From: an uncultured Sphingomonadaceae bacterium
Lineage (GTDB): Bacteria; Pseudomonadota; Alphaproteobacteria; Sphingomonadales; Sphingomonadaceae
Assembly: GCA_947497315.1 (NCBI GenBank)
Contig: CANMFX010000002.1
Span: 620,001 to 684,000 of the forward strand
DNA: 64,000 bases
Reading direction: 5' to 3'
Below, in pieces: positions 37,479 through 47,167 of this stretch. The number at the start of each line of letters is the position of its first letter. The first letter of the stretch is position 1. Position numbers and translations under genes: made by a program. Under the pieces are notes generated by a model. That model made no database searches. It saw nothing but the letters and a program-made list of their open reading frames with translations, and had not been told where the DNA came from.

Positions 37479-40400
37479 ATGAAACGACCAGGAAACTATC
37501 GCTCCAGCCAGCTGGCTATTGCGACAATCATATTGAGCACTGCGGTGCCATCCGTCGCGCAGACGACAGAGGTTGCGCCTGATTGGCCAGCCAATGACGT
37601 CATGGCGGTGCATGGTGAGCAGGCTCCTGTTTCCGGTTCTGCAGCCGGTCCGGATTTGCGCCCGGTTGTACCGATGGGCGGTAATATCAACCCGTTTTCC
37701 GGTTCTATTGATCCATTCTCCGGTACCATCGATCCGTTTTCGGGAACGATCGACCCATTTTCCGGTAATGTTGACCCCTTTGCAGGTAATGTAGATCCAT
37801 TTGCGGGCAACATTAATCCTTTTGAGGGAAATATCGATCCGTTCGCAGGGAATATTAATCCGTTTCATGGAGAGATTCGGGCGCTTTGGGGAACGATTGA
37901 CCCGTTTGCTGGCAATGTTGATCCATTTGGCGGTAATATTGATCCATTTGAAGGCGCTATAGATCCAGACTCTGGTCAAATATTGCCGAGCTATCACCAG
38001 ATGAATGGTTTTTGGCACAGTTTTGGCGCGAGTTGGAGACAGACCAATCTGCAGCTGAATGATATCGCTAATAACGGCGATGCCAATTGGAAAACGAGCC
38101 GGTTGAACTACCAGATTACAGACTTGATTAATCAGTCGAGAAATGTGTGGGGATCCGCCATAGAGGCACGCACTGGCCAGTCTTTCGAAGCCGCATTTCT
38201 GGATCCGCTATTTTCAAAATTCGGTATCACAAATGACCGGGTCTCCGGTTTCCGTGCCTTGACTGCAGCGCAGCGTGCGCAGCTGGTGACGGAGTGGTTT
38301 GACGGATTGATGGAATATACCGGAAACGACCGTGTCGATCACTGGATGAAGGCCGTTAACTGGACGCCAGAGCTGACAAGAATTCAAGGCAGTGGCGCAG
38401 ATAGCGTCATTGGCATTCTGGACTCTTCCATCGTCAATGATCTTGATCTTGAAGGCAATGTCTTCCATTCCGGTGGTTACCAGGCCCATGTTGGTGGACA
38501 TGGAACCGGCGTCGCCAGTCTTTTGATTGCTGATCACGATGGTCGCGGTGTCATGGGCATTGCGCCCAATGCGTCGGTCGCAACCTACAACCCGTTTGAC
38601 CACACTGGAAGCGCATCCTGGGATGACATTGAGGACGGTATCGTTTCGCTGAAGAGTGCAAATGCCAGCGTTATCAATATGTCTCTTGGCGTGTCAGGCT
38701 GGACGCTGCACCCTGAGTGGAACAATGTGTTTAACGATAGCAAGGTCAAAAACGTCGCGAATGACACAGTGTTCGTGATTGCCGCTGGCAATGACGGCAT
38801 GACCCAGACCCAAGATGTCGAATTCAAACGCAACGCGGATTTTGGACTGATTGTGGTCGGCGCCATTGATCCTGTCGGGAATATTTCCAGTCTGTCAAAC
38901 AAGCCGGGATCGGTTTGTCTTTCGACATCGGGCCACTGTGTCGATGGCAATTATCTCCGGGACATTTTTATTGTTGCACCGGGCGAACTCATATTGATGG
39001 CTGACGGTAACGGCGGTGTAACCCGAAGGTCCGGCACATCATTTGCTGCGCCATTGGTATCAGGTGCGATAACGTTGCTGCATGATCGCTGGCCTTGGCT
39101 TGCTCAGCATCCGGAAGAAACCGTCAGCATCATTCTGAAATCTGCCAAAGATCTGGGCGAACCAGGTGTCGACGATGTCTATGGTGTGGGATTGCTTGAC
39201 GTAGAGGCGTCCCAGTCACCCTTGGATTTTGCCGCGCTTGATTTTTATGAGTATCGGAACAACAAAAAAATCAAGCGAACCGCGTCAGACCTGCAAAGGA
39301 CAGGCGTGGGGAATACCTGGAATGCCGATGGCATTTTCCTGACCATGTTTGAGACAATCGGGAATACGTATCGCGATTTTGTCGTACCATTTTCAGACCA
39401 GCTTATTGGTCAGAAGTCCAATGTGACCGGATCCAACGAATATTTCCAATCCTATATCACCGAGCGGTTCGTTGATTGGTCAACCAACGGCTTTGCGGCA
39501 TCGAACACTGTGGGCGGATTTACCGATATTGCCAGCTATGCGAGTCCGAAACGGGAAGGCTGGAACTTTGCGGTGTCGGCGGCTAACCCGACGCAGTATC
39601 TAAGAAACGGTCGGCAAGGTGAAATACCGCATAGCGCAGTGAAATTTGGCGATGCAGCGGGCAAATTCTCGTTCAATGCAGGCTATGGACAGGGTGCGAT
39701 TGCATTGCTCGGCCAGCAGTCTTTTGGCCTGACATCAGATTACGATTCAAACAACGGTGGTTTGAACCCCGTTCTCGGACTTGCCTCCGGTGGCGGGTTT
39801 GTTGATGCCGAGTTTGCGATCGCAAAAAACACCAAAATCGCAATCGGTATGACCAGTCGCCGTCTTGATCATTCGGAAAATTTCGAGCTAACCGAAGCTG
39901 AACGGGCGCAATTGCGCGGTGCCAAGGATTATCAGGCCAGCGCATTTAACCTTAGAATGACGCATAAGCCGATAAAGGCTGCGACAGTGAGCGTGAGTTT
40001 CGCGACACTGGACGAAAAAGACGGCCTGCTGGGTGTCCAATCCGCGCTCGATAATGATCTGCGGCACGGTTCACAGAGCAGAACGATGACACTGGGAGCA
40101 AGTTTCGACCTGCCGCACGGCATCAATATCGCTGCATCCGCCACGGCCGCTCTTACCAAGTCAAATGGTGGCAGCGACCAAAATTTGCGGACGAACGGCA
40201 ATATCAGAAGTTCGGCCTATGCGTTTTCCATCGGAAAGCTGGGGTTAATGCGCAAAAATGACCGTTTGCGCCTGTCGTTCACACAGCCGATGCATATCGA
40301 AAACGGTACAGTTGAATATAGCGCCGTTGAAGTGGTTGACAGATCAACCGGTGAAATTGGGAATGTTACACGCAGTTTCAGTATTGCCGACGAGAGCCGC

Positions 40401-40544
40401 CGGTTTACCGGAGAATTTCTCTATGCCACCCCGATGAAGGGGGGAGGAGAACTGTCTTTCTTTGGCCGCGCTGAATATAGTGGAAATTCAGGTAACAATG
40501 TTAACCAAATAATAGCAGGTGGTCTGCTAAGTATCCCATTCTAA
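37479..40544 (+). CDS. Subtilisin-like (S8) autotransporter with heptapeptide repeats
   Basis: 1021 residues from the ATG at 37479 (CGGGG upstream; a GTG at 37464 is less likely). A signal peptide ends near residue 28 (SVAQ). Residues 68-165 are 14 tandem heptads of the form GNIDPFx. The S8 protease domain has Asp315 (IGILDSS), His341 (GGHGTGVAS) and Ser521 (RSGTSFAAPLVSGA). After a linker, about 350 residues of beta-rich sequence end in GGLLSIPF, as for an outer-membrane autotransporter barrel. It should be a surface or secreted serine protease. The repeats are seen in other sphingomonad S8 proteins as far as I recall, but their role is unknown to me. Confidence 0.9.
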   Translation: MKRPGNYRSSQLAIATIILSTAVPSVAQTTEVAPDWPANDVMAVHGEQAPVSGSAAGPDLRPVVPMGGNINPFSGSIDPFSGTIDPFSGTIDPFSGNVDPFAGNVDPFAGNINPFEGNIDPFAGNINPFHGEIRALWGTIDPFAGNVDPFGGNIDPFEGAIDPDSGQILPSYHQMNGFWHSFGASWRQTNLQLNDIANNGDANWKTSRLNYQITDLINQSRNVWGSAIEARTGQSFEAAFLDPLFSKFGITNDRVSGFRALTAAQRAQLVTEWFDGLMEYTGNDRVDHWMKAVNWTPELTRIQGSGADSVIGILDSSIVNDLDLEGNVFHSGGYQAHVGGHGTGVASLLIADHDGRGVMGIAPNASVATYNPFDHTGSASWDDIEDGIVSLKSANASVINMSLGVSGWTLHPEWNNVFNDSKVKNVANDTVFVIAAGNDGMTQTQDVEFKRNADFGLIVVGAIDPVGNISSLSNKPGSVCLSTSGHCVDGNYLRDIFIVAPGELILMADGNGGVTRRSGTSFAAPLVSGAITLLHDRWPWLAQHPEETVSIILKSAKDLGEPGVDDVYGVGLLDVEASQSPLDFAALDFYEYRNNKKIKRTASDLQRTGVGNTWNADGIFLTMFETIGNTYRDFVVPFSDQLIGQKSNVTGSNEYFQSYITERFVDWSTNGFAASNTVGGFTDIASYASPKREGWNFAVSAANPTQYLRNGRQGEIPHSAVKFGDAAGKFSFNAGYGQGAIALLGQQSFGLTSDYDSNNGGLNPVLGLASGGGFVDAEFAIAKNTKIAIGMTSRRLDHSENFELTEAERAQLRGAKDYQASAFNLRMTHKPIKAATVSVSFATLDEKDGLLGVQSALDNDLRHGSQSRTMTLGASFDLPHGINIAASATAALTKSNGGSDQNLRTNGNIRSSAYAFSIGKLGLMRKNDRLRLSFTQPMHIENGTVEYSAVEVVDRSTGEIGNVTRSFSIADESRRFTGEFLYATPMKGGGELSFFGRAEYSGNSGNNVNQIIAGGLLSIPF
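37680..37973 (+). repeat. Fourteen 21-bp tandem repeats encoding GNIDPFx heptads
   Basis: In-frame 21-base units encode G-(N/S/T)-(I/V)-(D/N)-P-F-x, 14 in a row, with only the tenth (GEIRALW) and the last (GAIDPDS) off pattern. Third-codon positions vary between units, so the array is under protein-level selection and is not a recent DNA duplication. Confidence 0.92.
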
Positions 40545-40553
40545 AAGATTTCT

Positions 40554-40586
40554 TAGGGGTGATATGCGTAACTATTGTCACCCCTA
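40554..40586 (+). terminator. Hairpin between subtilase and GGDEF-EAL genes
   Basis: TAGGGGTGA (40554-40562) and TCACCCCTA (40578-40586) form a perfect 9-bp stem with a 15-base loop, beginning 9 bases after the subtilase stop. There is no T tract after it. It may end the subtilase mRNA weakly or act in the leader of the next gene, whose ATG lies 34 bases on. Confidence 0.45.
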
Positions 40587-40620
40587 GTTAGTCGATTTGC
40601 TAATCGGGGGGTGGCAAAAG

Positions 40621-43239
40621 ATGTTGGGACGAAAAATAGCAGCAGCACTATTGCTGAGCGCTGCCTGGAACATCCCTGCTGCCAACGCGCAAGCAGACGC
40701 AGACCTATCTCCATTTGATGCGAAGATCGCAGAGACAAAATCATCGATGATGTCTGACCCGGGCCTCGCGCTCAAATCTGCACGTAAAGCGGCGATCATG
40801 GCTGAAGCTATGCCCCAGGCGCAGATGGCCATTTCGATTGCTACCAGCCAGTGGTTGGAAGGGGAGGCGTTGACCCGTCTCAACAAGCCCAGGCAGGCGG
40901 CTCCGGTCATTGCCGAAGCGCTGGAAAGCGTTAAGCAGGCTGCACCTAATACCAAATTGCACGCGGATTTGCTGAAATCATCCGCCGCCATTGCTGGGCA
41001 GACGGGCCGAGTGGAGCAAGCTCTGGCGACGTTACATTCTGCCTACCGGATATATGAAAAACTTGATCAGAAGCGCAGCCAGGCGATCATTCTGCATAAT
41101 ATCGGTTCGATCTATTATGAGGCTCGCGATTATCCGAGGGTCTTGAGCTATTATGATCAAGCAAAATCGGTTTATGCAGATGACCCGGCTCTCAACCTTT
41201 CGTCGCATAATAATCGCGGCAATGCGTTGCGTGATATGGGCAAGTTTGCCGAGGCTGAGAAGGAATATGGTCTAGCACTAGAGGTCGCAAAGGAAATGGA
41301 CAGTGGGTTGTTACAAACCCGTATTCTTACCAATCTCGCCTTCGCACAATATGCCCAGGGCGACCTGAAAAGAGCCGATAAAACAGCGATCTCAGGTCTT
41401 GGTCTCGCCGACGGTGCGGCTGCCGAATGGGAGCCTTTTCTTTGGGGAACAAGAGCCCAGATTGCAGTGGCCGACAAACGTTTGATGCAGGCCGAGAATT
41501 TTATCAACAGAACTTTTGAAGGCGTCGATCTGGAAAGCTCGACAATGTCCTATCGCGACTACCATGCAACAGCACATGAAGTATTCAGTGCGCTGGGCCG
41601 CCATAAAGATGCTCTGCAGCATCTCCGCGCATTCAAACGTCTTGACGATAATGGTCGTGATCTGGCTGCATCCACTAACTCGGCACTTTTGGCTGCTCAA
41701 TTTGACGATGCCAATCGTGAGTTGGAAATCTCCAAGCTGGAAGCAAAAGAGGCGCAGCGGGAATTGTTGCTGACGCAATCACAAACAACGCTGCGTTATA
41801 CCAGCCTATTACTGATTGTTGCTTTCGCGGTTATCGGCGCTCTGTTTTTTGCTGTGGTTTCCGTCCGGCGTCGACGTAAAGAGGTTAGCGCGGCTAATGC
41901 CCGGTTGTCGCATGCCGCGAAACATGATTTGTTAACAGGTCTCCCCAATCGTGGCTATTTCCGCATGCTCTTGTCAGACGCGCTTGCGCAAACCGGCAAA
42001 GCCGGAAGACGTTGTGCTGTGATGCTGATCGATCTGGACCGCTTCAAAACGGTCAATGATACGCTAGGGCATAATATTGGTGACCAGCTGCTTTGCCATG
42101 TTGCCGAACATCTGAAGGAAGTGGCCGGCAACAAGGCCCATGCCGTTCGCTTGAGCGGTGATGAATTTGCCTTGGTGGTTCCGGATATCGAAAGCGACAG
42201 AGCACTCGAACAGCTCGGTGAAGAGGTAATTCAGCAGCTGAGCGGTACTCATTCCATTGAAGGAACGTCGGTAAATGTCGGAGCTACTGTTGGTATGGCG
42301 GTTGGACCGAATGACAGTGATGATGTCCAGACGTTGACGCGCAGCGCTGACCTTGCTCTTTACCATGGGAAAGAGTCGGGCAGGGGGCAGTGCGTTCGTT
42401 ACAAGAAATTCATGCAGATCGAAGCAGATGAGCGCCATATCCTGGAAAATGATCTGCGTGATGCACTTGAAAATGGCGATCTGTCGATCGCCTATCAATC
42501 CATTGTTGATGCGAGCAGTGAAGAGATTATCGGCTACGAATCTCTGCTGCGTTGGGATCATCCAACCCGCGGAGAGATTTCTCCAGCCATTTTCATTCCG
42601 ATCGCAGAAGAAGCACGCTTAATTGGACATATCGGTTCTTGGGTTTTGCGCACGGCTTGTGAGCATGCAAAAACATGGCCGGATCATGTCAGGCTTTCTG
42701 TTAATGTTTCGGCCCTGCAGGTCGAAGGTGGTGGCCTTGCCAGCAATATCATCAGCGCTCTGGCTGCCAGCGGCCTCAGCCCGGAAAGGCTGGAGCTGGA
42801 GGTTACCGAAAGCGTCTTCCTCGACAAACATGAGAAAACGGACGCGATTCTGGAAGGTTTGCGTTCACTGGGGATCAATCTGGTTCTGGATGATTTCGGT
42901 ACGGGCTATTCATCGCTCGGCTATCTGCGCCGCGCCAGTTTTTCGACCATCAAGATCGACCGCAGCTTCGTAAAATCAGCTACGCAGGGGTCAACTGAAA
43001 GCCTCGCGATTATCCGTGCAATTGTTTCCATGGCCCAGGAACTGGGGATGGAAACAACCGCGGAAGGAATTGAGACCAGGGAAGAACTGGTTATCATGCA
43101 GGGACTGGGCTGCACCCAATTGCAAGGCTATCTGTTTTCACGTCCGACAAAGTCGGTATCCGGTAAAACAACCGCAGATATCTATGAAAACGCAGTTGTT
43201 CCATTTTATCACAACGAACCGCAGCGCAAAGCCGGCTGA
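40621..43239 (+). CDS. Membrane GGDEF-EAL protein with periplasmic TPR domain
   Basis: 872 residues from the ATG at 40621 (GGGGGGTGG upstream). A signal sequence (ending ANAQA) and TPR-like helical repeats (about 40-340, e.g. HNIGSIYYEARDYPRVLSYY) form a periplasmic sensor. A coiled coil and one membrane helix (about 393-415) follow, then a GGDEF domain with SGDEF at 512-516 and an EAL domain with ESLLRW at 640. The EAL catalytic set looks complete (DDFGTGYSSLGYLR, AEGIETREEL), so c-di-GMP breakdown is likely. SGDEF is a tolerated variant, so synthesis is possible. It should tune c-di-GMP in answer to a periplasmic or peptide cue. Confidence 0.92.
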   Translation: MLGRKIAAALLLSAAWNIPAANAQADADLSPFDAKIAETKSSMMSDPGLALKSARKAAIMAEAMPQAQMAISIATSQWLEGEALTRLNKPRQAAPVIAEALESVKQAAPNTKLHADLLKSSAAIAGQTGRVEQALATLHSAYRIYEKLDQKRSQAIILHNIGSIYYEARDYPRVLSYYDQAKSVYADDPALNLSSHNNRGNALRDMGKFAEAEKEYGLALEVAKEMDSGLLQTRILTNLAFAQYAQGDLKRADKTAISGLGLADGAAAEWEPFLWGTRAQIAVADKRLMQAENFINRTFEGVDLESSTMSYRDYHATAHEVFSALGRHKDALQHLRAFKRLDDNGRDLAASTNSALLAAQFDDANRELEISKLEAKEAQRELLLTQSQTTLRYTSLLLIVAFAVIGALFFAVVSVRRRRKEVSAANARLSHAAKHDLLTGLPNRGYFRMLLSDALAQTGKAGRRCAVMLIDLDRFKTVNDTLGHNIGDQLLCHVAEHLKEVAGNKAHAVRLSGDEFALVVPDIESDRALEQLGEEVIQQLSGTHSIEGTSVNVGATVGMAVGPNDSDDVQTLTRSADLALYHGKESGRGQCVRYKKFMQIEADERHILENDLRDALENGDLSIAYQSIVDASSEEIIGYESLLRWDHPTRGEISPAIFIPIAEEARLIGHIGSWVLRTACEHAKTWPDHVRLSVNVSALQVEGGGLASNIISALAASGLSPERLELEVTESVFLDKHEKTDAILEGLRSLGINLVLDDFGTGYSSLGYLRRASFSTIKIDRSFVKSATQGSTESLAIIRAIVSMAQELGMETTAEGIETREELVIMQGLGCTQLQGYLFSRPTKSVSGKTTADIYENAVVPFYHNEPQRKAG

Positions 43240-43249
43240 AAAAAACCGT

Positions 43250-46200
43250 TTAGAAGCCAATTGCGAAGCCAACCCGTGCACCGGTTGTGCCCTTGACTGA
43301 CGACCCTGCAATTCCGCCGGAGAAATAGACTTTTTCTGTCAGCCGGCCGACAAACGCGGTCGAGAAACCGCGTTGCCCGCCATAGGTGGAAAGATTGAAA
43401 GATAGCGACATGGTGCTGTCTGGTACGATCATGGCACCAGACATGGCCATTGCCGCTGCGATTCCGCCATTGGTCTGGCGATCGATAAGCGAAACCCGTT
43501 CTGTCAGTCGATCCGCGCGCGTTTCCAGAGCGGTGAGGCGTCCATCAAAGTCGATCAGTCTGCTGACATCAATGCTCAACGCGCCGAGGTTGCCAGCGGC
43601 ATCGGTGGTTACGAGACTGAGTGCGCCCTCCTGTGCAGCCTGACTAGCTGCCGAGCTAATCCCGGAAATGCGCACTGTTGCATTTTCGCTGCCCAGCGCG
43701 ATCAGATTATCACGATCGGCAACCGCTCCGGGACCAAAAGCGACCGCGCCGTCGCCAATAGCGGATGCGCCATTGCCAATCGCAACAGCACCATCGCCGG
43801 TCGCGACGTTCAGATTGCCAATCGCCACAGCGCCGGTTCCTGTTGCGCGATTGTCCGCACCCAATGCCACTGCGCCAGTGCCGGTTGCAAAATTGGGATC
43901 ACCGATGGCGACTGCGCCATTGCCAGAGGCGGTATTATTGGAGCCGATAGAGACGGCTTTGCCATTTATCGCCTGGGCACCAACGCCGATGGCCACAGAC
44001 TCTTCGCCGCTGGCTTCGCTGCCTGTGCCTATGGCCAAGGCATCCTGACCGGTGGCGCTGGCGCCGGGGCCGCTGCTGTTGCTGTCAAAATAGGCTAGTT
44101 CTTCACTGTTGGCATCGGCCTGCGCCAGTGCGCGATTGGCGTCCGTTTGCGCCTGCATGGCCTCTGCCCTTGCGGTATCGGCATCGGCCTGTGCCTTAAC
44201 TGCATTTTCAAAAGCTTCATCCGCCTTGGCCTGCGCATCGACCACACTTGCACCGGCCTGATCTGCGGCCAGCTGCGCAGCCCTGGCTTCTGCGCGAGCG
44301 GTGTCGGCAGTCGTCTGGGCGGTTGCCGCACTGGCAAAGGCTTCATCCGCACGGGTCTGCGCTGCAGCGGCTTCTGTGCGCGCGGTATCTGCGGTGTTTT
44401 GCGCTGTCGCCGCATTAGCGAGAGCAGTATCGGCAGTCGATTGGGCATTAGCGGCCGCATTCGCCACGACATTGACCTGTCCGACATTGGCGGCATCGGT
44501 ATTCTCGGTGCCTGCCGCAACGTTGGTTATCTGCCGCTCACCGCCGACAAAGCCGACCGATAAGGTGTTGGCGCGATTAGCAATGGATCCAGCGCCCAGC
44601 GCCACCGAATTAATCGCCGTTGCCTGTGTTTCATTACCGATTGCGACCGCGCCCCTAGCGGAGGCGGTAGCGGCAAGAGCGCCAATATTGTTGGGATCAT
44701 CGCCATCTGCACCAATAGCGATAGACTGGTCACCGCTGGCCACACTTCTTGAACCGATGGCGGTGCTGCGGTCACCAATGGCGGCACTGGATTCGCCCAT
44801 GGCGGTGCTGTTGATACCGGTCGCTGCGCTAAGGGCGCCCGTTGCGGTACTGTTAGTTTCTGTTGCTTCGCTGCGGAATCCGGTGGCGGTGCTTAGGAAG
44901 CCGCTGGCCTCACCGAAAGCGCCAATGGCGGTGCTGCGGTCCCCAATGGCATCGCTTTCCGCACCTGCCGCAGTGCTAAAACTTCCGCTGGCCTCGCTTG
45001 AGCCACCTGTGGCAGTGCTGCCGTCACCACTGGCCTCGCTAAACACACCTGTGGCAGTGCTGGCGCCACCACTGGCCTCGCTATACGCACCTGTCGCAGT
45101 ACCGGCAGCGCCGCTGGCCTCGCTCAACGTGCCTGTGGCAGTGGTGTTTATCTCACTAGCCCGGCTTGACGCACCTGTGGCAGTGCTGCGGTCCCCGCTG
45201 GCCTCGCTGGCGGATCCAAACGCGCTGGCATCCGAACCAGAAGCAACCACATCATTGCCGACCGCAGTGCTGTCCTCCCCGGAAGCAACCGCGCCAAGAG
45301 TATCCGCATCCTCGCCATCTTCACCGATCGCGATTGAGCGAGCGCCGGTTGCCTGCGCATCGATGCCGACCGCAACAGACCCCGCCCCCGTTGCCTGAGC
45401 GCCGCCGCCAAGCGCGGTGGAGCCGGATGCAATCGCACCAAGACCAAGGGCCACCGCCCGTTCGCTGGTCGCCTGCGCATCATTGCCGATTGCAATTGCA
45501 CCGCTGGCAGATGCGGTCGCGCCCTGATCATCTGCATCCTCGCCATCAGCGCCAATAGCAATAGAGCGGTCACCGCTGGCCTGACTGGAGTGACCCAATG
45601 CTGTGCTGTTGATACCGGTCGCCGCACTAAAGGCGCCCGTTGCAGTAGTGTCTATAGCCGTAGCCATACTCGACCGGCCTAGGGCTGTGCTGTCATTGCC
45701 AGTGGCATCACTCGATACGCCAATCGCTGTGCTGGCGATCGCCGTTGCCTCGCTTAAAGTGCCTAATGCCGTGGCATTTAGAGCGGTGGCATCGCTTACA
45801 AAACCAATTGCGGTGGTGTTAGTTGCGGTTGCTCTGCTGCCGGTTCCCATGGAGGTTCCACTTAGACCGCTGGCCACACTGGCCTGCCCGATTGCAGTGC
45901 CACCTGTACCGCTGGCCTCACTTCTAAATCCGATCGCGGTGGTGCGATCACCGGCGGCCTCACTTTCAAATCCGATCGCGGTGCTGGTTTCGCCGCTGGC
46001 CTCACTTCTAAACCCGATGGCGGTGCTTCTATCGCCTGTCGCCGCTGCCCCGTTTCCACATTCGAGCCTACCGTTGAAAATGTTGCGACAGCTGCCTGCA
46101 CTGACCGTAGCGATGGATGCGGTAAGCTGCCCGAGGTTAACAGCGTCAGTATCTTCCGTGCCCGCTGCGACATTCACAATCTGTCGTTCCGCGCCCGCTG

Positions 46201-47167
46201 AGCCTACCGACACCGTATTCGCGCGATTGGCTATCGAGCTTGCGCCCAGCGCCACCGAATTGAGCGCGGTCGCCTGTGCGCCGGATCCGAAGGTGCTGGA
46301 TCGAACCGCCGAAGCCAGTGCATCATTGCCGATTGCGATGGCGCCATCGGCGGATGCTATAGCACCGCGGGCATTACCGTCGGCGCCATCGGCGCCTAGC
46401 GCGATGGATTGCTCGCCGCTGGCCTCACTCAGTGCACCGATGGCTGTGCTGCGATCACCCGTTGCCTGACTGAAAGCGCCGACTGCTGTGGTTCTAACGC
46501 CGGACGCAGTGCTGACAAGCCCATTGGCGGTGCTTTCCTGACCAACCGCCCTGCTGTTTCGCCCTGTTGCAGTACTGCCCGTAGCAGTCGCATCGCTCTG
46601 TGAGCCGATGGCTGTGCTGCCAGGGGCTGTGGCCTCAGCGCGATCTCCGAAAGCGGAACTGCCTGTGCCGCTCGCTATGCTGCCGTGCCCCACTGCGGTG
46701 CTGCTGGTGCCAGAGGCTCGACTTTCTGTGCCGATAGCCGTGCTATCAGGCGCGGTTGCGCTGCTGAATTGCCCAACGGAAACGCTGGAAGCTCCACTCG
46801 CCGAGCTTTGGAGACCGATAGCGGTGCCTCCGCCTCCGGCTACGCTTTCAGTACCGATAGCGGTGCCTCCGCCTCCAGCTACGCTTTCAGCGCCTATGGC
46901 TATCGCCCGATCTCCATTGGCCTCGCTATTTGCGCCAATTGCAGTGCTTTGGTCGCCGGTGGCCGCTGCTCCAACGCCGCAGGCCAGTTGCTGGTCGTTC
47001 CCCTCGGCATCTGCGCCGCCGTCATTGTCAGTTCCTGCATCAACCACACCGTCATTATCGCGGTCGAGCAAACATGTTTCCGCCGATGACGGCGTAGCGA
47101 AGGAAAGAGCTGAAATGCTAGTGGCGACAAGAAGGCTGCGCCGGATAGTTTTGGTTGAAAGGTTCAT
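43250..47167 (-). CDS. Trimeric autotransporter adhesin (YadA-like)
   Basis: 1305 residues. A signal peptide (1-29, ending PSSAE) is followed by a Cys-bracketed DxDNDG segment (LLDRDNDGVVDAG), possibly calcium-binding. Two long YadA-type heads follow, built of 14-residue units (TGxxSTAIGxxSxAxG), each opening with CGxGAAATGD. Necks occur at NRANTVSVG and NRANTLSVG. A stalk of seven 14-residue AQxxAD repeats leads to a third short head and a C-terminal YadA anchor (about the last 90 residues, ending VGFAIGF) that trimerises in the outer membrane. It should mediate attachment or autoaggregation. AAGGA lies 8 bases upstream of the ATG, which overlaps the stop of a small ORF. A separate regulator is divergent. 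Confidence 0.93.
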   Translation of the reverse strand: MNLSTKTIRRSLLVATSISALSFATPSSAETCLLDRDNDGVVDAGTDNDGGADAEGNDQQLACGVGAAATGDQSTAIGANSEANGDRAIAIGAESVAGGGGTAIGTESVAGGGGTAIGLQSSASGASSVSVGQFSSATAPDSTAIGTESRASGTSSTAVGHGSIASGTGSSAFGDRAEATAPGSTAIGSQSDATATGSTATGRNSRAVGQESTANGLVSTASGVRTTAVGAFSQATGDRSTAIGALSEASGEQSIALGADGADGNARGAIASADGAIAIGNDALASAVRSSTFGSGAQATALNSVALGASSIANRANTVSVGSAGAERQIVNVAAGTEDTDAVNLGQLTASIATVSAGSCRNIFNGRLECGNGAAATGDRSTAIGFRSEASGETSTAIGFESEAAGDRTTAIGFRSEASGTGGTAIGQASVASGLSGTSMGTGSRATATNTTAIGFVSDATALNATALGTLSEATAIASTAIGVSSDATGNDSTALGRSSMATAIDTTATGAFSAATGINSTALGHSSQASGDRSIAIGADGEDADDQGATASASGAIAIGNDAQATSERAVALGLGAIASGSTALGGGAQATGAGSVAVGIDAQATGARSIAIGEDGEDADTLGAVASGEDSTAVGNDVVASGSDASAFGSASEASGDRSTATGASSRASEINTTATGTLSEASGAAGTATGAYSEASGGASTATGVFSEASGDGSTATGGSSEASGSFSTAAGAESDAIGDRSTAIGAFGEASGFLSTATGFRSEATETNSTATGALSAATGINSTAMGESSAAIGDRSTAIGSRSVASGDQSIAIGADGDDPNNIGALAATASARGAVAIGNETQATAINSVALGAGSIANRANTLSVGFVGGERQITNVAAGTENTDAANVGQVNVVANAAANAQSTADTALANAATAQNTADTARTEAAAAQTRADEAFASAATAQTTADTARAEARAAQLAADQAGASVVDAQAKADEAFENAVKAQADADTARAEAMQAQTDANRALAQADANSEELAYFDSNSSGPGASATGQDALAIGTGSEASGEESVAIGVGAQAINGKAVSIGSNNTASGNGAVAIGDPNFATGTGAVALGADNRATGTGAVAIGNLNVATGDGAVAIGNGASAIGDGAVAFGPGAVADRDNLIALGSENATVRISGISSAASQAAQEGALSLVTTDAAGNLGALSIDVSRLIDFDGRLTALETRADRLTERVSLIDRQTNGGIAAAMAMSGAMIVPDSTMSLSFNLSTYGGQRGFSTAFVGRLTEKVYFSGGIAGSSVKGTTGARVGFAIGF
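44109..44420 (-). repeat. Stalk of seven 42-bp repeats in the trimeric adhesin gene
   Basis: The Ala-rich stalk repeats exactly every 14 residues with AQ-x-x-AD-x-A at the same place seven times (AQNTADTA, AQTRADEA, AQTTADTA, AQLAADQA, AQAKADEA, AQADADTA, AQTDANRA). Each unit is two heptads, consistent with a left-handed trimeric coiled coil. Boundaries are approximate. Confidence 0.8.

Noticed and set aside
37680-37973. CRISPR-like array
   Set aside because: The 21-base units are contiguous without spacers, in frame inside a protease gene, and conserved as protein.
44301-46469. Long plus-strand open frames with repeated PVAVL/APVAV units, opposite the adhesin
   Set aside because: They mirror the 14-residue repeats of the adhesin on the other strand. 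No ribosome site or known domain is present.
43250-47167. Repeat-rich DNA as a CRISPR or satellite
   Set aside because: Repeats are 42-base coding units of a YadA-like adhesin, with a signal peptide and membrane anchor at the ends.
37479-47167. PEP-CTERM sorting signals on the autotransporters
   Set aside because: Neither protein ends in Pro-Glu-Pro, a membrane helix and a basic tail; both end in barrel strands. No XrtA substrate was seen in this window.
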